64,000 nt of DNA from assembly GCA_000272025.2 (NCBI GenBank), contig AKCV02000023.1:96808-160807 (forward strand), read 5' to 3'. The DNA comes from Imbroritus primus. GTDB lineage: Bacteria > Pseudomonadota > Gammaproteobacteria > Burkholderiales > Burkholderiaceae. Shown piece by piece: positions 29,917 to 38,455 of the stretch. Numbering within the stretch: the first letter of the stretch is position 1; every line of letters begins with the position of its first letter. The notes under the pieces were generated by a model, which saw only the letters and a list, made by a program, of their open reading frames with translations, was not told the DNA's origin and ran no database searches. The position numbers and the translations under genes are program-made.

Positions 29917-29925
29917 TGCTACACT
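29917..29925 (+). promoter_or_regulatory. Candidate extended -10 for rho
   Basis: TGCTACACT lies about 100 bases before the rho ATG, in the 210-base trxA-rho spacer. No good -35 is visible, but the TGn extension could compensate. A GC-rich inverted repeat without a T-run (29823-29851) lies between it and trxA. Confidence 0.4.
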
Positions 29926-30024
29926 GCGCTCCAGTGGTTTCCTGAGCATCCCGCTCACCATTCGTTCCCCATCTCCCCCTTCTAAGATTTTCCCCGCCCG
30001 TCCGGGCAACACACACTCACGTTT

Positions 30025-31287
30025 ATGCACTTAACAGAACTTAAATCGCTCCACGTTTCGGCGCTGCTCGAAATGGCCGCCACGCTGGAGATCGACAATG
30101 CCCAGCGCATGCGCAAGCAGGAGTTGATGTTTGCGATCCTGAAGAAGCGCGCGAAGATGGGCGAAACGATTTACGGTGACGGCACGCTCGAAGTGCTGCC
30201 CGACGGTTTCGGCTTCCTGCGCTCGCCGGAAACCTCGTACCTCGCCAGCACGGACGATATCTATATCAGCCCGTCGCAGATCCGCCGCTTCAACCTGCAC
30301 ACCGGCGACACCATCGAAGGCGAAGTGCGTACACCGAAGGACGGCGAGCGCTATTTCGCGCTGGTAAAAGTCGACAAGGTCAACGGCTATCCGCCGGAAG
30401 CGGTCAAGAACCGCATCATGTTCGAGAACCTGACGCCGCTGCATCCGAACCGGCCGCTACATCTCGAACGCGACATCAAGGCCGAGGAAAACATCACCGG
30501 CCGCATCATCGACATGATCGCACCCATCGGCTTTGGCCAGCGCGGCCTGCTGGTGGCCTCGCCCAAGTCGGGCAAGACGGTGATGCTGCAGCACATCGCC
30601 CACGCCATCATCAACAACAATCCGGACGCGATGCTGATCGTGCTGCTGATCGACGAGCGGCCGGAAGAAGTGACCGAAATGCAGCGCTCGGTGCGCGGCG
30701 AAGTGGTTGCCTCGACTTTCGACGAGCCGGCCATCCGCCACGTGCAGGTTGCCGAAATGGTGATCGAGAAAGCCAAGCGCCTGGTCGAAATGAAGAAGGA
30801 TGTGGTCATCCTGCTCGACTCGATCACCCGCCTCGCCCGCGCCTACAACACCGTGGTGCCGGCTTCCGGCAAGGTGCTCACCGGCGGTGTGGATGCCAAC
30901 GCCCTCCAGCGCCCGAAACGCTTCTTCGGCGCCGCGCGCAATCTGGAAGAAGGCGGCTCGCTGACCATCATCGCCACCGCTCTGATCGAAACCGGCAGCC
31001 GCATGGACGACGTGATCTATGAAGAGTTCAAGGGCACCGGCAACATGGAAGTGCACCTCGAGCGCCGTCTCGCCGAGAAGCGCCTGTATCCGGCCATCAA
31101 CCTGAACAAGTCGGGTACGCGCCGCGAGGAGTTGCTGATCAAGCCGGACATCCTGCAGAAGATCTGGGTCCTGCGCAAATTCATCTCCGACATGGACGAA
31201 GTCGAGGCAATGGACTTCATTCTCGACAAGATGAAGTCCACGAAGAACAACGCCGAGTTCTTCGACATGATGCGACGCGGCAACTGA
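30025..31287 (+). CDS. rho: Transcription termination factor Rho
   Basis: A hexameric RNA-dependent ATPase that ends transcription. The 420-residue product has the N-terminal RNA-binding domain ([35 protein letters not shown]), Walker A in [10 protein letters not shown], Walker B in [16 protein letters not shown] and the R-loop region. Length equals that of the usual Rho without insertions. Confidence 0.99.
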   Translation: MHLTELKSLHVSALLEMAATLEIDNAQRMRKQELMFAILKKRAKMGETIYGDGTLEVLPDGFGFLRSPETSYLASTDDIYISPSQIRRFNLHTGDTIEGEVRTPKDGERYFALVKVDKVNGYPPEAVKNRIMFENLTPLHPNRPLHLERDIKAEENITGRIIDMIAPIGFGQRGLLVASPKSGKTVMLQHIAHAIINNNPDAMLIVLLIDERPEEVTEMQRSVRGEVVASTFDEPAIRHVQVAEMVIEKAKRLVEMKKDVVILLDSITRLARAYNTVVPASGKVLTGGVDANALQRPKRFFGAARNLEEGGSLTIIATALIETGSRMDDVIYEEFKGTGNMEVHLERRLAEKRLYPAINLNKSGTRREELLIKPDILQKIWVLRKFISDMDEVEAMDFILDKMKSTKNNAEFFDMMRRGN

Positions 31288-31300
31288 CCGCCGCGAACAA

Positions 31301-31326
31301 ACAACACGCGCCACGGCGCGTGTTGT
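31301..31326 (+). terminator. Intrinsic terminator-like hairpin after rho
   Basis: ACAACACGCGCC / GGCGCGTGTTGT forms a 12-bp perfect stem 13 bases after the rho stop, followed by a weak T-rich stretch (TGTC). Confidence 0.65.
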
Positions 31327-31395
31327 TGTCTGGACTGCCCGGCTCCTCTCTGCGGTGATCTTCCCGATTCACGTCGCTACCTCATTCGCCTGCCC

Positions 31396-32223
31396 ATGCT
31401 CGGACGCCTGTCCTCCTATCTGCGGCGCCGCACACGCGAACGGCAACTGGCACGCTACGCGATTGCCGATCCGCTCTGGCACCGGACCATTGCCAGCCTG
31501 CCCTTCCTGCAGCAACGAGACGCCGCGACGCTGACGGAACTGCGCGAGCTGGCCACGCTGTTCATCGCCGAAAAGGAATTCTCCACCGCGCACGACATGC
31601 CACTGACCGACGACATGGTGGTCAGCGTGGCGGCGCAAGCGTGCCTGCCCATCCTGCGCCTGGGCCTGGAGTGCTACCAGGGCTGGCATGGCATCGTGCT
31701 GTATCCGGGCGAGTTCCTGATCCGCAAGACCGTGGTCGACGAGATCGGCCTGGTGCACGGCGTGGAGGAAGAAGCCACGGGCGAAGCCTGGGAGCACGGC
31801 CCCGTGATTCTGTCATGGCCCGACGCCGCGCAGGAGATCGCCAGCGATCTGCCGTACAACGTCGTGATCCACGAGTTCGCCCACAAGCTGGACATGCTGA
31901 ACGGCGAGCCCGACGGCATTCCAGCCTTTTCACGCCAGTTGCATGGCGACCTCGATCCGCAGGCCTGGCAGACCGGCTTCGATGCCGCCTACCTGCATTT
32001 TGTCGCGCAGGTAGAGTCCGCCGATGCACTGGCTGACGACGAGGCATATCACGCGGCGCTGGAAGCCCTGCTGATCGACCCCTATGGCGCAGTTGATCCG
32101 GCCGAGTTCTTTGCCGTCAGTTCGGAAGCATTTTTCGTGGACGGACCGGCATTCAAAGCGGCATATCCGGCACTTTTTGACCTGCTGGCGGCATACTACC
32201 GGCAGGATCCCGCCCAAGTGTGA
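31396..32223 (+). CDS. mtfA: MtfA-type zinc-dependent peptidase
   Basis: MtfA in E. coli is a zinc aminopeptidase that binds the glucose repressor Mlc. The 275-residue product has the zinc motif HEFAH (His159, Glu160, His163) followed by KLDMLNG, and the family segment LYPGEFLI. No strong ribosome-binding site precedes the ATG at 31396. It lies about 70 bases after the rho terminator. Whether an Mlc partner exists cannot be seen here. Confidence 0.92.
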   Translation: MLGRLSSYLRRRTRERQLARYAIADPLWHRTIASLPFLQQRDAATLTELRELATLFIAEKEFSTAHDMPLTDDMVVSVAAQACLPILRLGLECYQGWHGIVLYPGEFLIRKTVVDEIGLVHGVEEEATGEAWEHGPVILSWPDAAQEIASDLPYNVVIHEFAHKLDMLNGEPDGIPAFSRQLHGDLDPQAWQTGFDAAYLHFVAQVESADALADDEAYHAALEALLIDPYGAVDPAEFFAVSSEAFFVDGPAFKAAYPALFDLLAAYYRQDPAQV

Positions 32224-32264
32224 GCCGCGCGACAAACTCCCGCATCACTTTTGCCCTACGCCGC

Positions 32265-32294
32265 TTGCTCAAGTCCTTGTTTTTCTGACATAAT
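32265..32294 (+). promoter_or_regulatory. Likely rpmE2 promoter
   Basis: TTGCTC at 32265-32270, an 18-base spacer, and CATAAT at 32289-32294 with TGA just before it (extended -10). It predicts a leader of about 70 bases. Confidence 0.6.
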
Positions 32295-32372
32295 CGCGGT
32301 TTGCTCCGGCAAGTGGTCTGGTATCGGGTCTCCGACCTCGCCAGGCTGGCTACCTCAACCTCAGGAAAAATC

Positions 32373-32639
32373 ATGAAACAAGACATCCATCCCGATTACA
32401 ACGAAGTGATTTTCGAAGACGTGTCGTGCGGCTTCAAGTTCAAGACGCGCACCACGATGAAGTCCAAGGAAACCACTACCTGGACCGACGGCAAGGAATA
32501 TCCGCTGATCAAGATCGAAACGTCGTCCGAATCGCACCCGTTCTACACGGGCCAGCAAAAGATCATGGACACGGCTGGTCGCGTCGAGAAGTTCCGCCAG
32601 AAATTCGGCTCGAAAATCGGCAAGGCCTCGGCAGCGTAA
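32373..32639 (+). CDS. rpmE2: 50S ribosomal protein L31 type B
   Basis: An 88-residue ribosomal protein starting [20 protein letters not shown]. It has only one cysteine and so lacks the CxxC zinc site of type A L31, which marks the zinc-independent paralogue often induced under zinc shortage. AGGAAAAATC precedes the ATG at 32373. No Zur box was recognised. A clear terminator follows. Confidence 0.97.
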   Translation: MKQDIHPDYNEVIFEDVSCGFKFKTRTTMKSKETTTWTDGKEYPLIKIETSSESHPFYTGQQKIMDTAGRVEKFRQKFGSKIGKASAA

Positions 32640-32724
32640 TCCCGCTGCATCCGGCCCCGGGGCTTCGGCTCTGGCGCGTGGGATTGCGGGATACAGTCCC
32701 GCCCCGACGGATCGCCCCAACCGG

Positions 32725-32748
32725 AAAGGCAGCGCAAGCTGCCTTTTT
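32725..32748 (+). terminator. Intrinsic terminator of rpmE2
   Basis: AAAGGCAGC-GCAA-GCTGCCTTT with a following T-run lies 85 bases after the rpmE2 stop. Confidence 0.85.
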
Positions 32749-32767
32749 GCTTTTTCACCGATTGCCT

Positions 32768-32773
32768 TACACT
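32768..32773 (+). promoter_or_regulatory. -10 element close to the glycosyltransferase start
   Basis: TACACT is seven bases before the ATG at 32781, in a spacer with no ribosome-binding site. It could give a leaderless transcript. Confidence 0.3.
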
Positions 32774-32780
32774 GCGCTGC

Positions 32781-34565
32781 ATGCCACCTGCCCAGACGTC
32801 CCGCGTTCACTTGACCGCCGCCGCCACCAGCGCCTTGCCGCGCTGGCTGCTGCTCGCCCTGTGCATCATCTACGGACTGTCCGGACTGTTCCTGCGCGAT
32901 CCCTGGAAAAACGAGGATGCCGCCGGCTTCGGCGTGATGTGGACGCTGGCCCAAGGCGGGGTGCAGGACTGGCTCCTGCCCAATATCGTCGGCCGTCCGC
33001 ACATCGAGGATGGTCCGCTGGTGTTCTGGATCGGCGCCCTGATGATCAAGCTGTTCGGCTGGCTGCTGGGTGCCGCCGATGCGGCACGTCTGTCTACGGC
33101 ACTCTTCTTCTTCGTTACCTGCGCCAGCATCTGGTATGGTGCCTATCTGCTCGGCCGCCGCGCCGAGGTGCAGCCCTTTGAATTCGCGTTCGGCGGACAA
33201 CCCAAGGCGCGCGACTACGGCCGCACGCTGGCCGATGGCGCGCTGCTGATCTTCCTCGCCTGTGTCGGTCTGGCCCAGCGCGGGCACGAGACCACGGCGC
33301 AGGTCGGGCAGATGTACTGCATCGCGCTGATGCTCTATGGCCTGATCCGCAGTCTCGACAAACCCAACCAGGGTGCGCTCTGGCTCGGCCTGGGCCTCGG
33401 CGCCTTCGGGCTCGCCAGCGGGCCGGTCATGCCACTGGTGCTCACGGCAAGCCTGCTGCTCGCCACCTGGGTATGCCCGCAACGCTCATGGCGGCGCGTA
33501 CTGTCCATCAGCCTGCCGCTGGCGCTCGCTATCGTCCTGGCATGGTTCGCCGCCGCCTATTTTGGCGCGGACGAACGCAGCGATGCTGTTGCCTTCATCC
33601 GCGAATGGTCGCGCTTCGACCGGCGCATGTATGGTGTGCCGGTGCCCGAAGTCCTGGGCTTCATCGCACGCAACCTGCTGCTCTATACATGGCCAGTCTG
33701 GCCGCTGGCGATCTGGGCCTGGCACAGCTGGGACGGCATGCGTCGCGCACCGCATATCGTGCTGCCATTGGCGCTACTGCTGCCACAGCTCGTGCTTCTG
33801 GCAATGCAGCAGACCGGCGGGGACATGCAGTACATCCTGCTGCTGCCGCCGCTGGCCATGCTCGCCACCTTTGGCCTGCCTACACTGAAGCGCAGCATTA
33901 TCAATGCGATCGACTGGTTCGCGGTGTTCTCCTTCACGATCCTGTGCGGCTTCGTCTGGCTGATCTGGATCGCCAAGCTGACCGGGTATCCGCCCAAGAT
34001 CGCCCGCAATGTGTATCGTCTGCTGCCTGGCTATGTGCCGGAGTTCAGCGTCATCGCCCTGATCGCCGCGCTGCTGGTGACGGCCGCCTGGATCCTGATC
34101 GTGCGCTGGCGCGTATCTCGCGCGCCAAAGATGATCTGGCGCAGCGTGGTGATTTCCGCGGCCGGCGCGACGCTGATGTGGGTGCTGATGATGACGCTGT
34201 GGCTGCCCACCATCAACTACGGCAAGACGTACCGCGATGTCGCCGAGGCGGCCGCCATGGCCCTGCCCTCGACCTACCAGTGCGTACAGCCGATCCGCAT
34301 GGGTGACGCGCAACTGGCCAGCTTTGCCTACTTCGGTCATATCCGCTTTGGGGGGCCGGAGGACAACTGCGATGTGCTGCTGCGCCATGACCCCCAGAAC
34401 TACGGCGAACCCACCAGCGTCTCGCGCTTCCAGTGGCGGCTGATCTGGGAAGGGCGCCGGCCGTCGGATCGCGATGAACGTTTCCGCATGTACCATCTCC
34501 AGCCGCTGGCAGAAAAGCCATCCCGCGCACCTTCGTTCTCGGATATCCGGCGGCGCCGGCACTGA
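32781..34565 (+). CDS. ArnT/PMT-like family 39 membrane glycosyltransferase
   Basis: A 594-residue polytopic membrane protein with about 12 hydrophobic helices. The first periplasmic loop carries the family 39 signature NEDAAGFGVMW...GRPHIEDGPLVFWIGALM (Glu and Asp in the acidic motif), where PMT/ArnT enzymes bind the polyprenyl-phosphate sugar and metal. It likely moves a sugar from a lipid carrier to lipid A, a glycan or a protein. Acceptor and sugar are unknown. A MATE exporter follows 20 bases downstream. Confidence 0.82.
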   Translation: MPPAQTSRVHLTAAATSALPRWLLLALCIIYGLSGLFLRDPWKNEDAAGFGVMWTLAQGGVQDWLLPNIVGRPHIEDGPLVFWIGALMIKLFGWLLGAADAARLSTALFFFVTCASIWYGAYLLGRRAEVQPFEFAFGGQPKARDYGRTLADGALLIFLACVGLAQRGHETTAQVGQMYCIALMLYGLIRSLDKPNQGALWLGLGLGAFGLASGPVMPLVLTASLLLATWVCPQRSWRRVLSISLPLALAIVLAWFAAAYFGADERSDAVAFIREWSRFDRRMYGVPVPEVLGFIARNLLLYTWPVWPLAIWAWHSWDGMRRAPHIVLPLALLLPQLVLLAMQQTGGDMQYILLLPPLAMLATFGLPTLKRSIINAIDWFAVFSFTILCGFVWLIWIAKLTGYPPKIARNVYRLLPGYVPEFSVIALIAALLVTAAWILIVRWRVSRAPKMIWRSVVISAAGATLMWVLMMTLWLPTINYGKTYRDVAEAAAMALPSTYQCVQPIRMGDAQLASFAYFGHIRFGGPEDNCDVLLRHDPQNYGEPTSVSRFQWRLIWEGRRPSDRDERFRMYHLQPLAEKPSRAPSFSDIRRRRH

Positions 34566-34585
34566 GCATCGGCCGTTGCCCTGAT

Positions 34586-35989
34586 ATGCTGATCCAGGAC
34601 ATCCGACGCATTCTCGCGCTGGCCGGCCCGCTGCTTGCGGGCCAGCTGGCGGTGATCGGCTTTGGCGTCATCGACACCATGATGTCTGGGCGCGCATCAG
34701 CCGAAGACCTCGCGGCGATCGGTCTCGGCAGCTCGATCTATATCACCGTCTATATCAGCCTCACGGGAGTGCTTCAGGCACTGGCCCCCCTCGCCGCGCA
34801 ACTCTATGGCGCAGGCCAGTTGCGGCAGATCGGCGAGGAGGTCCGGCAAAGCGCCTGGCTGGCGCTCGCGCTTGCGGTTCCCGGCGTACTCCTGCTGCTC
34901 TTTCCCGGCCCCATCCTGTCACTCGCCGACACGCCGCCGGCCCTCACCGGCAAGGTAGAACGGTTTCTCCACCTGACCGCCTTCGGGTTGCCGGCGGCGC
35001 TTGGATTCCGCGTGTATCAGGCGATCAACAACGCCCTTTCGCGCCCCATCATGGTCACATTGCTGCAGGTCGGCGGTCTGGCGCTGAAGGTGCCGCTCAA
35101 TGCGTGGTTCATCTATGGCGGCTTGGGCATCGCGCCGATGGGCGGACCAGGCTGCGCCCTCGCCTCCACCGTAATCGCCTGGGGATGGTGCCTCACCGGC
35201 ATCGCGATTCTCTACCGTGGCAATGCCTACCAGGCCCTGGAGATTTTCAACCGCTGGTCTGCCCCGCGCCGCGCATCACTGCTTGCGCTCTTGCGCCTGG
35301 GCGTGCCGATGGGCATGACCTACCTGATCGAAATCACGTCGTTCACACTCATGGCGCTCTTCATTGCACGCCTCGGTACCTTGTCCCTCGCCGGTCACCA
35401 GATTGCCGCCAATATCGGTGCGGTCGTCTACATGGTGCCACTGTCGCTGGCCATCGCCACCTCGGTACTGGTTGCCCAGGCGGTCGGTGCACGACGCTTC
35501 GAAGAGGCAAGGCGCACTGCATGGAGCAGCATCATCTTTGCCGTTGCGCTTGCGGCGGTGCTGGGCATTGCCCTGTGGCTCGGCCGCACGGCAATACTGC
35601 AAATGTATTCCAACGATGCGGCCGTCATCACTGCCGCACTTCCGCTGGTTGCATTCATCGCGCTGTACCAGCTGGTAGATGCCGTGCAGATCATGGCGGC
35701 GTTCATCCTGCGTGCGTACAAGATTGCGCTTGTCCCGACCGTCATCTACGCACTCTCGCTATGGGGAATTGGCCTGGGAGGTGGCTACGTACTCGGCTTT
35801 GGGTTGATCGACGGCACGCCATCCTTCCTGCATGGCGCAACTGGCTTCTGGGCGGCGAACGGAACGAGCCTGGCCGTCGCCGGCCTGTTGCTGGTTGGAT
35901 ATTTCCGCCGTGTCAGCGGTCAGGCGTGCGCAGAAGCCCTGGCATCCTCCGGGACATCGGTAGATCCGAAGCGCGCCACCGAGGCGTAA
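34586..35989 (+). CDS. MATE family efflux transporter (NorM-like)
   Basis: A 467-residue, 12-helix cation/drug antiporter of the multidrug and toxin extrusion family. The N-terminal half shows GPLLAGQLAVIGFGVIDTMM and LAPLAAQLYGAGQ; the second half repeats the pattern with GVPMGMTYLIEITSFTLMALF and VLVAQAVGARRFEEA. It starts 20 bases after the glycosyltransferase without its own clear ribosome-binding site, so the two are probably co-transcribed. The substrate is unknown. Confidence 0.92.
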   Translation: MLIQDIRRILALAGPLLAGQLAVIGFGVIDTMMSGRASAEDLAAIGLGSSIYITVYISLTGVLQALAPLAAQLYGAGQLRQIGEEVRQSAWLALALAVPGVLLLLFPGPILSLADTPPALTGKVERFLHLTAFGLPAALGFRVYQAINNALSRPIMVTLLQVGGLALKVPLNAWFIYGGLGIAPMGGPGCALASTVIAWGWCLTGIAILYRGNAYQALEIFNRWSAPRRASLLALLRLGVPMGMTYLIEITSFTLMALFIARLGTLSLAGHQIAANIGAVVYMVPLSLAIATSVLVAQAVGARRFEEARRTAWSSIIFAVALAAVLGIALWLGRTAILQMYSNDAAVITAALPLVAFIALYQLVDAVQIMAAFILRAYKIALVPTVIYALSLWGIGLGGGYVLGFGLIDGTPSFLHGATGFWAANGTSLAVAGLLLVGYFRRVSGQACAEALASSGTSVDPKRATEA

Positions 35990-36116
35990 TCAATGCCTGA
36001 AGAAAGCGGCATGCCAGGACGCCGTGTCGCCATACGTCACGTCATGCAACATCGAAAAATACGCCGCTGAAGACAGCCTAATCCGGCGCCTGTGCCGCGA
36101 CCACTCAGACTCAGAC

Positions 36117-36140
36117 GACTTCGACTTCGACTTCGACTTC
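36117..36140. repeat. Hexanucleotide repeat (GACTTC) x4
   Basis: Four exact GACTTC units lie in the spacer between the MATE gene and the tRNA operon. About 85 bases of purine-rich low-complexity DNA follow (36141-36225). No gene is evident in the spacer. Confidence 0.85.
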
Positions 36141-36225
36141 AGGAGGGCAATAACAGGCGACAGCAGGAGGCCACAAGAAAACAGCAGCAGCACGAAATAA
36201 ACAAGAGAGAAAAACAGAAAAGAAA

Positions 36226-36258
36226 AAACCCGCTGATTTGCATCAGCGGGTTTCTTTT
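36226..36258 (-). terminator. Terminator of the Ala-Glu-Asp tRNA operon
   Basis: AAACCCGCTGAT-N4-ATCAGCGGGTTT is flanked by T-runs on both strands. It directly follows tRNA-Asp on the minus strand and could also stop transcripts from the MATE gene. Confidence 0.9.
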
Positions 36259-36335
36259 TGGCGGAGTGGACGGGGCTCGAACCCGCGACCCCCGGCGTGA
36301 CAGGCCGGTATTCTAACCAACTGAACTACCACTCC
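36259..36335 (-). tRNA. tRNA-Asp (anticodon GTC)
   Basis: 77 bases including an encoded CCA. Acceptor GGAGTGG pairs with CCACTCC; the anticodon loop is CTGTCAC; the T loop is GGTTCGAGCCC. It is the third gene of a three-tRNA operon. Confidence 0.98.
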
Positions 36336-36407
36336 GTGTTGGTCTGCCATCTGGAGCAGTAAAGCTCTGGACCGCAAAAAACTGGGCGACTTGCACGCCC
36401 GATGTAT

Positions 36408-36483
36408 TGGCGTCCCCTAGGGGATTCGAACCCCTGTACTCACCGTGAAAGGGTGATGTCCTAGGCCTCTAGACGAAGGGGAC
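36408..36483 (-). tRNA. tRNA-Glu (anticodon TTC)
   Basis: 76 bases with encoded CCA. Acceptor GTCCCCT pairs with AGGGGAC; the anticodon loop is CTTTCAC; the T arm has GGGTTCGAATCCC. It is the middle gene of the operon; gltX, for the enzyme that charges it, lies upstream on the same strand. Confidence 0.98.
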
Positions 36484-36614
36484 AGAACCTGCTGCAACAC
36501 TTTTCAGTGACTGCCGACATTTCTGTCTGTGCTGCGAAGTCCGCTATTATAGCGTGCTTTTCAGCATTTTGGAAGTTTCAGATTCGATGTTTTGATTCGA
36601 AAACTTCCGGTATT

Positions 36615-36690
<76 letters not shown>

Positions 36691-36776
36691 AAAATCCGAC
36701 TACTGCAACGGGTTGCTGCCAACTGCATCGTACTGCCTTACTTCTTGCTGCGTTCCCCGTTGCTTGGGAAAACAAG

Positions 36777-36805
36777 ATTATATGTAGGTCACCCGATCAT
36801 GTAAA
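36777..36805 (-). promoter_or_regulatory. Strong promoter of the tRNA operon
   Basis: Minus strand: TTTACA at 36800-36805, exactly 17 bases, then TATAAT at 36777-36782. This predicts a leader of about 80 bases before tRNA-Ala. The -35 directly touches the gltX terminator stem. Confidence 0.85.
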
Positions 36806-36846
36806 GAGGGCGCATCAAATATTTCGCTATTTTTTGATGCGCCCTC
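36799..36846 (-). terminator. gltX terminator, overlapping the tRNA -35 box
   Basis: A 14-bp perfect stem (GAGGGCGCATCAAA / TTTGATGCGCCCTC, 36806-36819 with 36833-36846) is followed on the minus strand by TTTACAT. The short T-tail is the -35 hexamer of the tRNA promoter. Confidence 0.75.
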
Positions 36847-36876
36847 GTCCTGACACTGTCCCTGCCACGGTCCCTA

Positions 36877-38271
36877 CTACTGCGCCAGGCGACGCAATAC
36901 GATCTCGCGGCCGAGCAGTTCCAGCACGGCATCGATCGCAGGAGTTTGCAACTGTCCCGTCACCAGCAGGCGCACCGGCATCGCCAGGCGCGGCATCTTC
37001 CAGCCGCGTTCGGCGAGCACGGCCTTGAATGCCGCGCTGATCGACGCCTTGTCCCAACTGCTCAACCCTTCCAGGGCCACACGGAGTGCGTCGATTGCAG
37101 GCCGCGTTTCATCATTCAGGTGCTCCTGCGCCAGCACAGGATCAATGACAGGTTCGCCACGATAGAACAGCATCGCGGTCTCGGCGATCTCTTCCAATGT
37201 ATTGGCGCGATCCTTCACGAGCGCGATCACGCCTGCGAGCGGTGCACCTGCCACGCGGCCACCACGCTGCTCGATGCGCGGCTGCACCAGCGTCGCCAGG
37301 TACGCGTTGTCGGCCTGCTTGATGTAGTGGTTGTTCAGCCAGAGCAGTTTCTCGGGGTTGTACTGCGCAGGCGATTTGCCCAGATGCTCGAGGTCGAACC
37401 ACGCGACGAACTGCTCGCGCGAAAAAATCTCCGCATCGCCATGCGCCCAGCCGAGCCGGGCGAGATAGTTCACCACAGCTTCCGGCAGGAAACCGGCATC
37501 GCGGTAGCCGATGACACTCATCGCGCCATTGCGCTTGCTCATCTTCTCGCCCTGCTCGTTGAGCACGGTCGGGAGGTGCGCGTAGACCGGCGGCGTGCCG
37601 CCCAGTGCGCGAATGATGTTGATCTGCCGCGGGGTATTGTTGACGTGGTCATCACCGCGGATCACGTGCGTGATCTCCATGTCGAGATCGTCGACCACCA
37701 CGCAGAAGTTGTAGGTGGGCGTGCCGTCGGGGCGCGCAATGACGAGATCGTCCAGCTCGTCGTTGGAAATCTCGATGCGGCCTTTCACTGCATCGTCCCA
37801 CACCACGCTCCCGCCGAGCGGATTGCGAAAACGCACCACAGGCTGCACGCCAGCCGGCGGTTCCGGCAATGTCTTGCCGGGTTCCGGACGCCAGAAGCCG
37901 TTGTAGCGCGGCTTCTGCTTGGCGGCCATCTGCTGTTCGCGCAAGCGGTCGAGTTCCTCGGTGCTCATGTAGCAGTGGTAGGCCATTCCCTGCTCCAGCA
38001 TCTGCGCGATCACGGCGCGATAGCGCTCCATACGCTGCATCTGGTAGAACGGCCCCTCGTCGAAGTCGAGGCCTAGCCAATCCATGCCCTCGAGAATCAC
38101 ATCGACGGCTTCCTGCGTGGAGCGCTCGACATCCGTGTCCTCGATGCGCAGGATGAAATCGCCACCCATGCGGCGCGCATAGGCCCACGGATACAGTGCC
38201 GAGCGGATGTTGCCGAGATGGATGAAGCCGGTAGGGCTGGGGGCGAAACGGGTACGGACGCGTCGTGTCAT
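36877..38271 (-). CDS. gltX: Glutamyl-tRNA synthetase
   Basis: A class I synthetase of 464 residues that charges tRNA-Glu. It shows [19 protein letters not shown] with the HIGH-type motif HLGN, and the KMSKR motif in [13 protein letters not shown]. The ATG at 38269-38271 (MTRRVRTRF) fits the family; a 25-codon upstream in-frame extension is not protein-like. A TATAAT box lies at 38346-38351. The tRNA operon that includes tRNA-Glu follows directly. Confidence 0.98.
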   Translation of the reverse strand: MTRRVRTRFAPSPTGFIHLGNIRSALYPWAYARRMGGDFILRIEDTDVERSTQEAVDVILEGMDWLGLDFDEGPFYQMQRMERYRAVIAQMLEQGMAYHCYMSTEELDRLREQQMAAKQKPRYNGFWRPEPGKTLPEPPAGVQPVVRFRNPLGGSVVWDDAVKGRIEISNDELDDLVIARPDGTPTYNFCVVVDDLDMEITHVIRGDDHVNNTPRQINIIRALGGTPPVYAHLPTVLNEQGEKMSKRNGAMSVIGYRDAGFLPEAVVNYLARLGWAHGDAEIFSREQFVAWFDLEHLGKSPAQYNPEKLLWLNNHYIKQADNAYLATLVQPRIEQRGGRVAGAPLAGVIALVKDRANTLEEIAETAMLFYRGEPVIDPVLAQEHLNDETRPAIDALRVALEGLSSWDKASISAAFKAVLAERGWKMPRLAMPVRLLVTGQLQTPAIDAVLELLGREIVLRRLAQ

Positions 38272-38345
38272 GTCGGAGAAAGCCAGAGAGGAGGCCAGCA
38301 AGCGAACAGCCACGCCTGTTGGACAACCATGAAAATCGGAGCGCA

Positions 38346-38351
38346 ATTATA
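38346..38351 (-). promoter_or_regulatory. -10 box of gltX
   Basis: A perfect TATAAT lies on the minus strand about 75 bases before the gltX ATG. The -35 is weak. Confidence 0.55.
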
Positions 38352-38387
38352 CCAAGCGGGCTCGCAGACCCCATGCCGGGCTGCCAA

Positions 38388-38411
38388 GAAAAAAGCCGCC
38401 TGACGGCGGCT
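38388..38411 (-). terminator. Intrinsic terminator of the iron-binding protein gene
   Basis: On the minus strand AGCCGCC-GTCA-GGCGGCT is followed by a T-run. It lies 45 bases after the stop at 38456. Confidence 0.88.
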
Positions 38412-38455
38412 CAAAGGGCATGGCATGCGCATGGGACACATGCGCGCCAGGATAT

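Noticed and set aside
35990..36193. 67-codon minus-strand frame with a signal-like start and Lys-Ser repeats
   Set aside because: It starts with GTG, lacks a ribosome-binding site, and its Lys-Ser repeat is just the translation of the GACTTC repeat.
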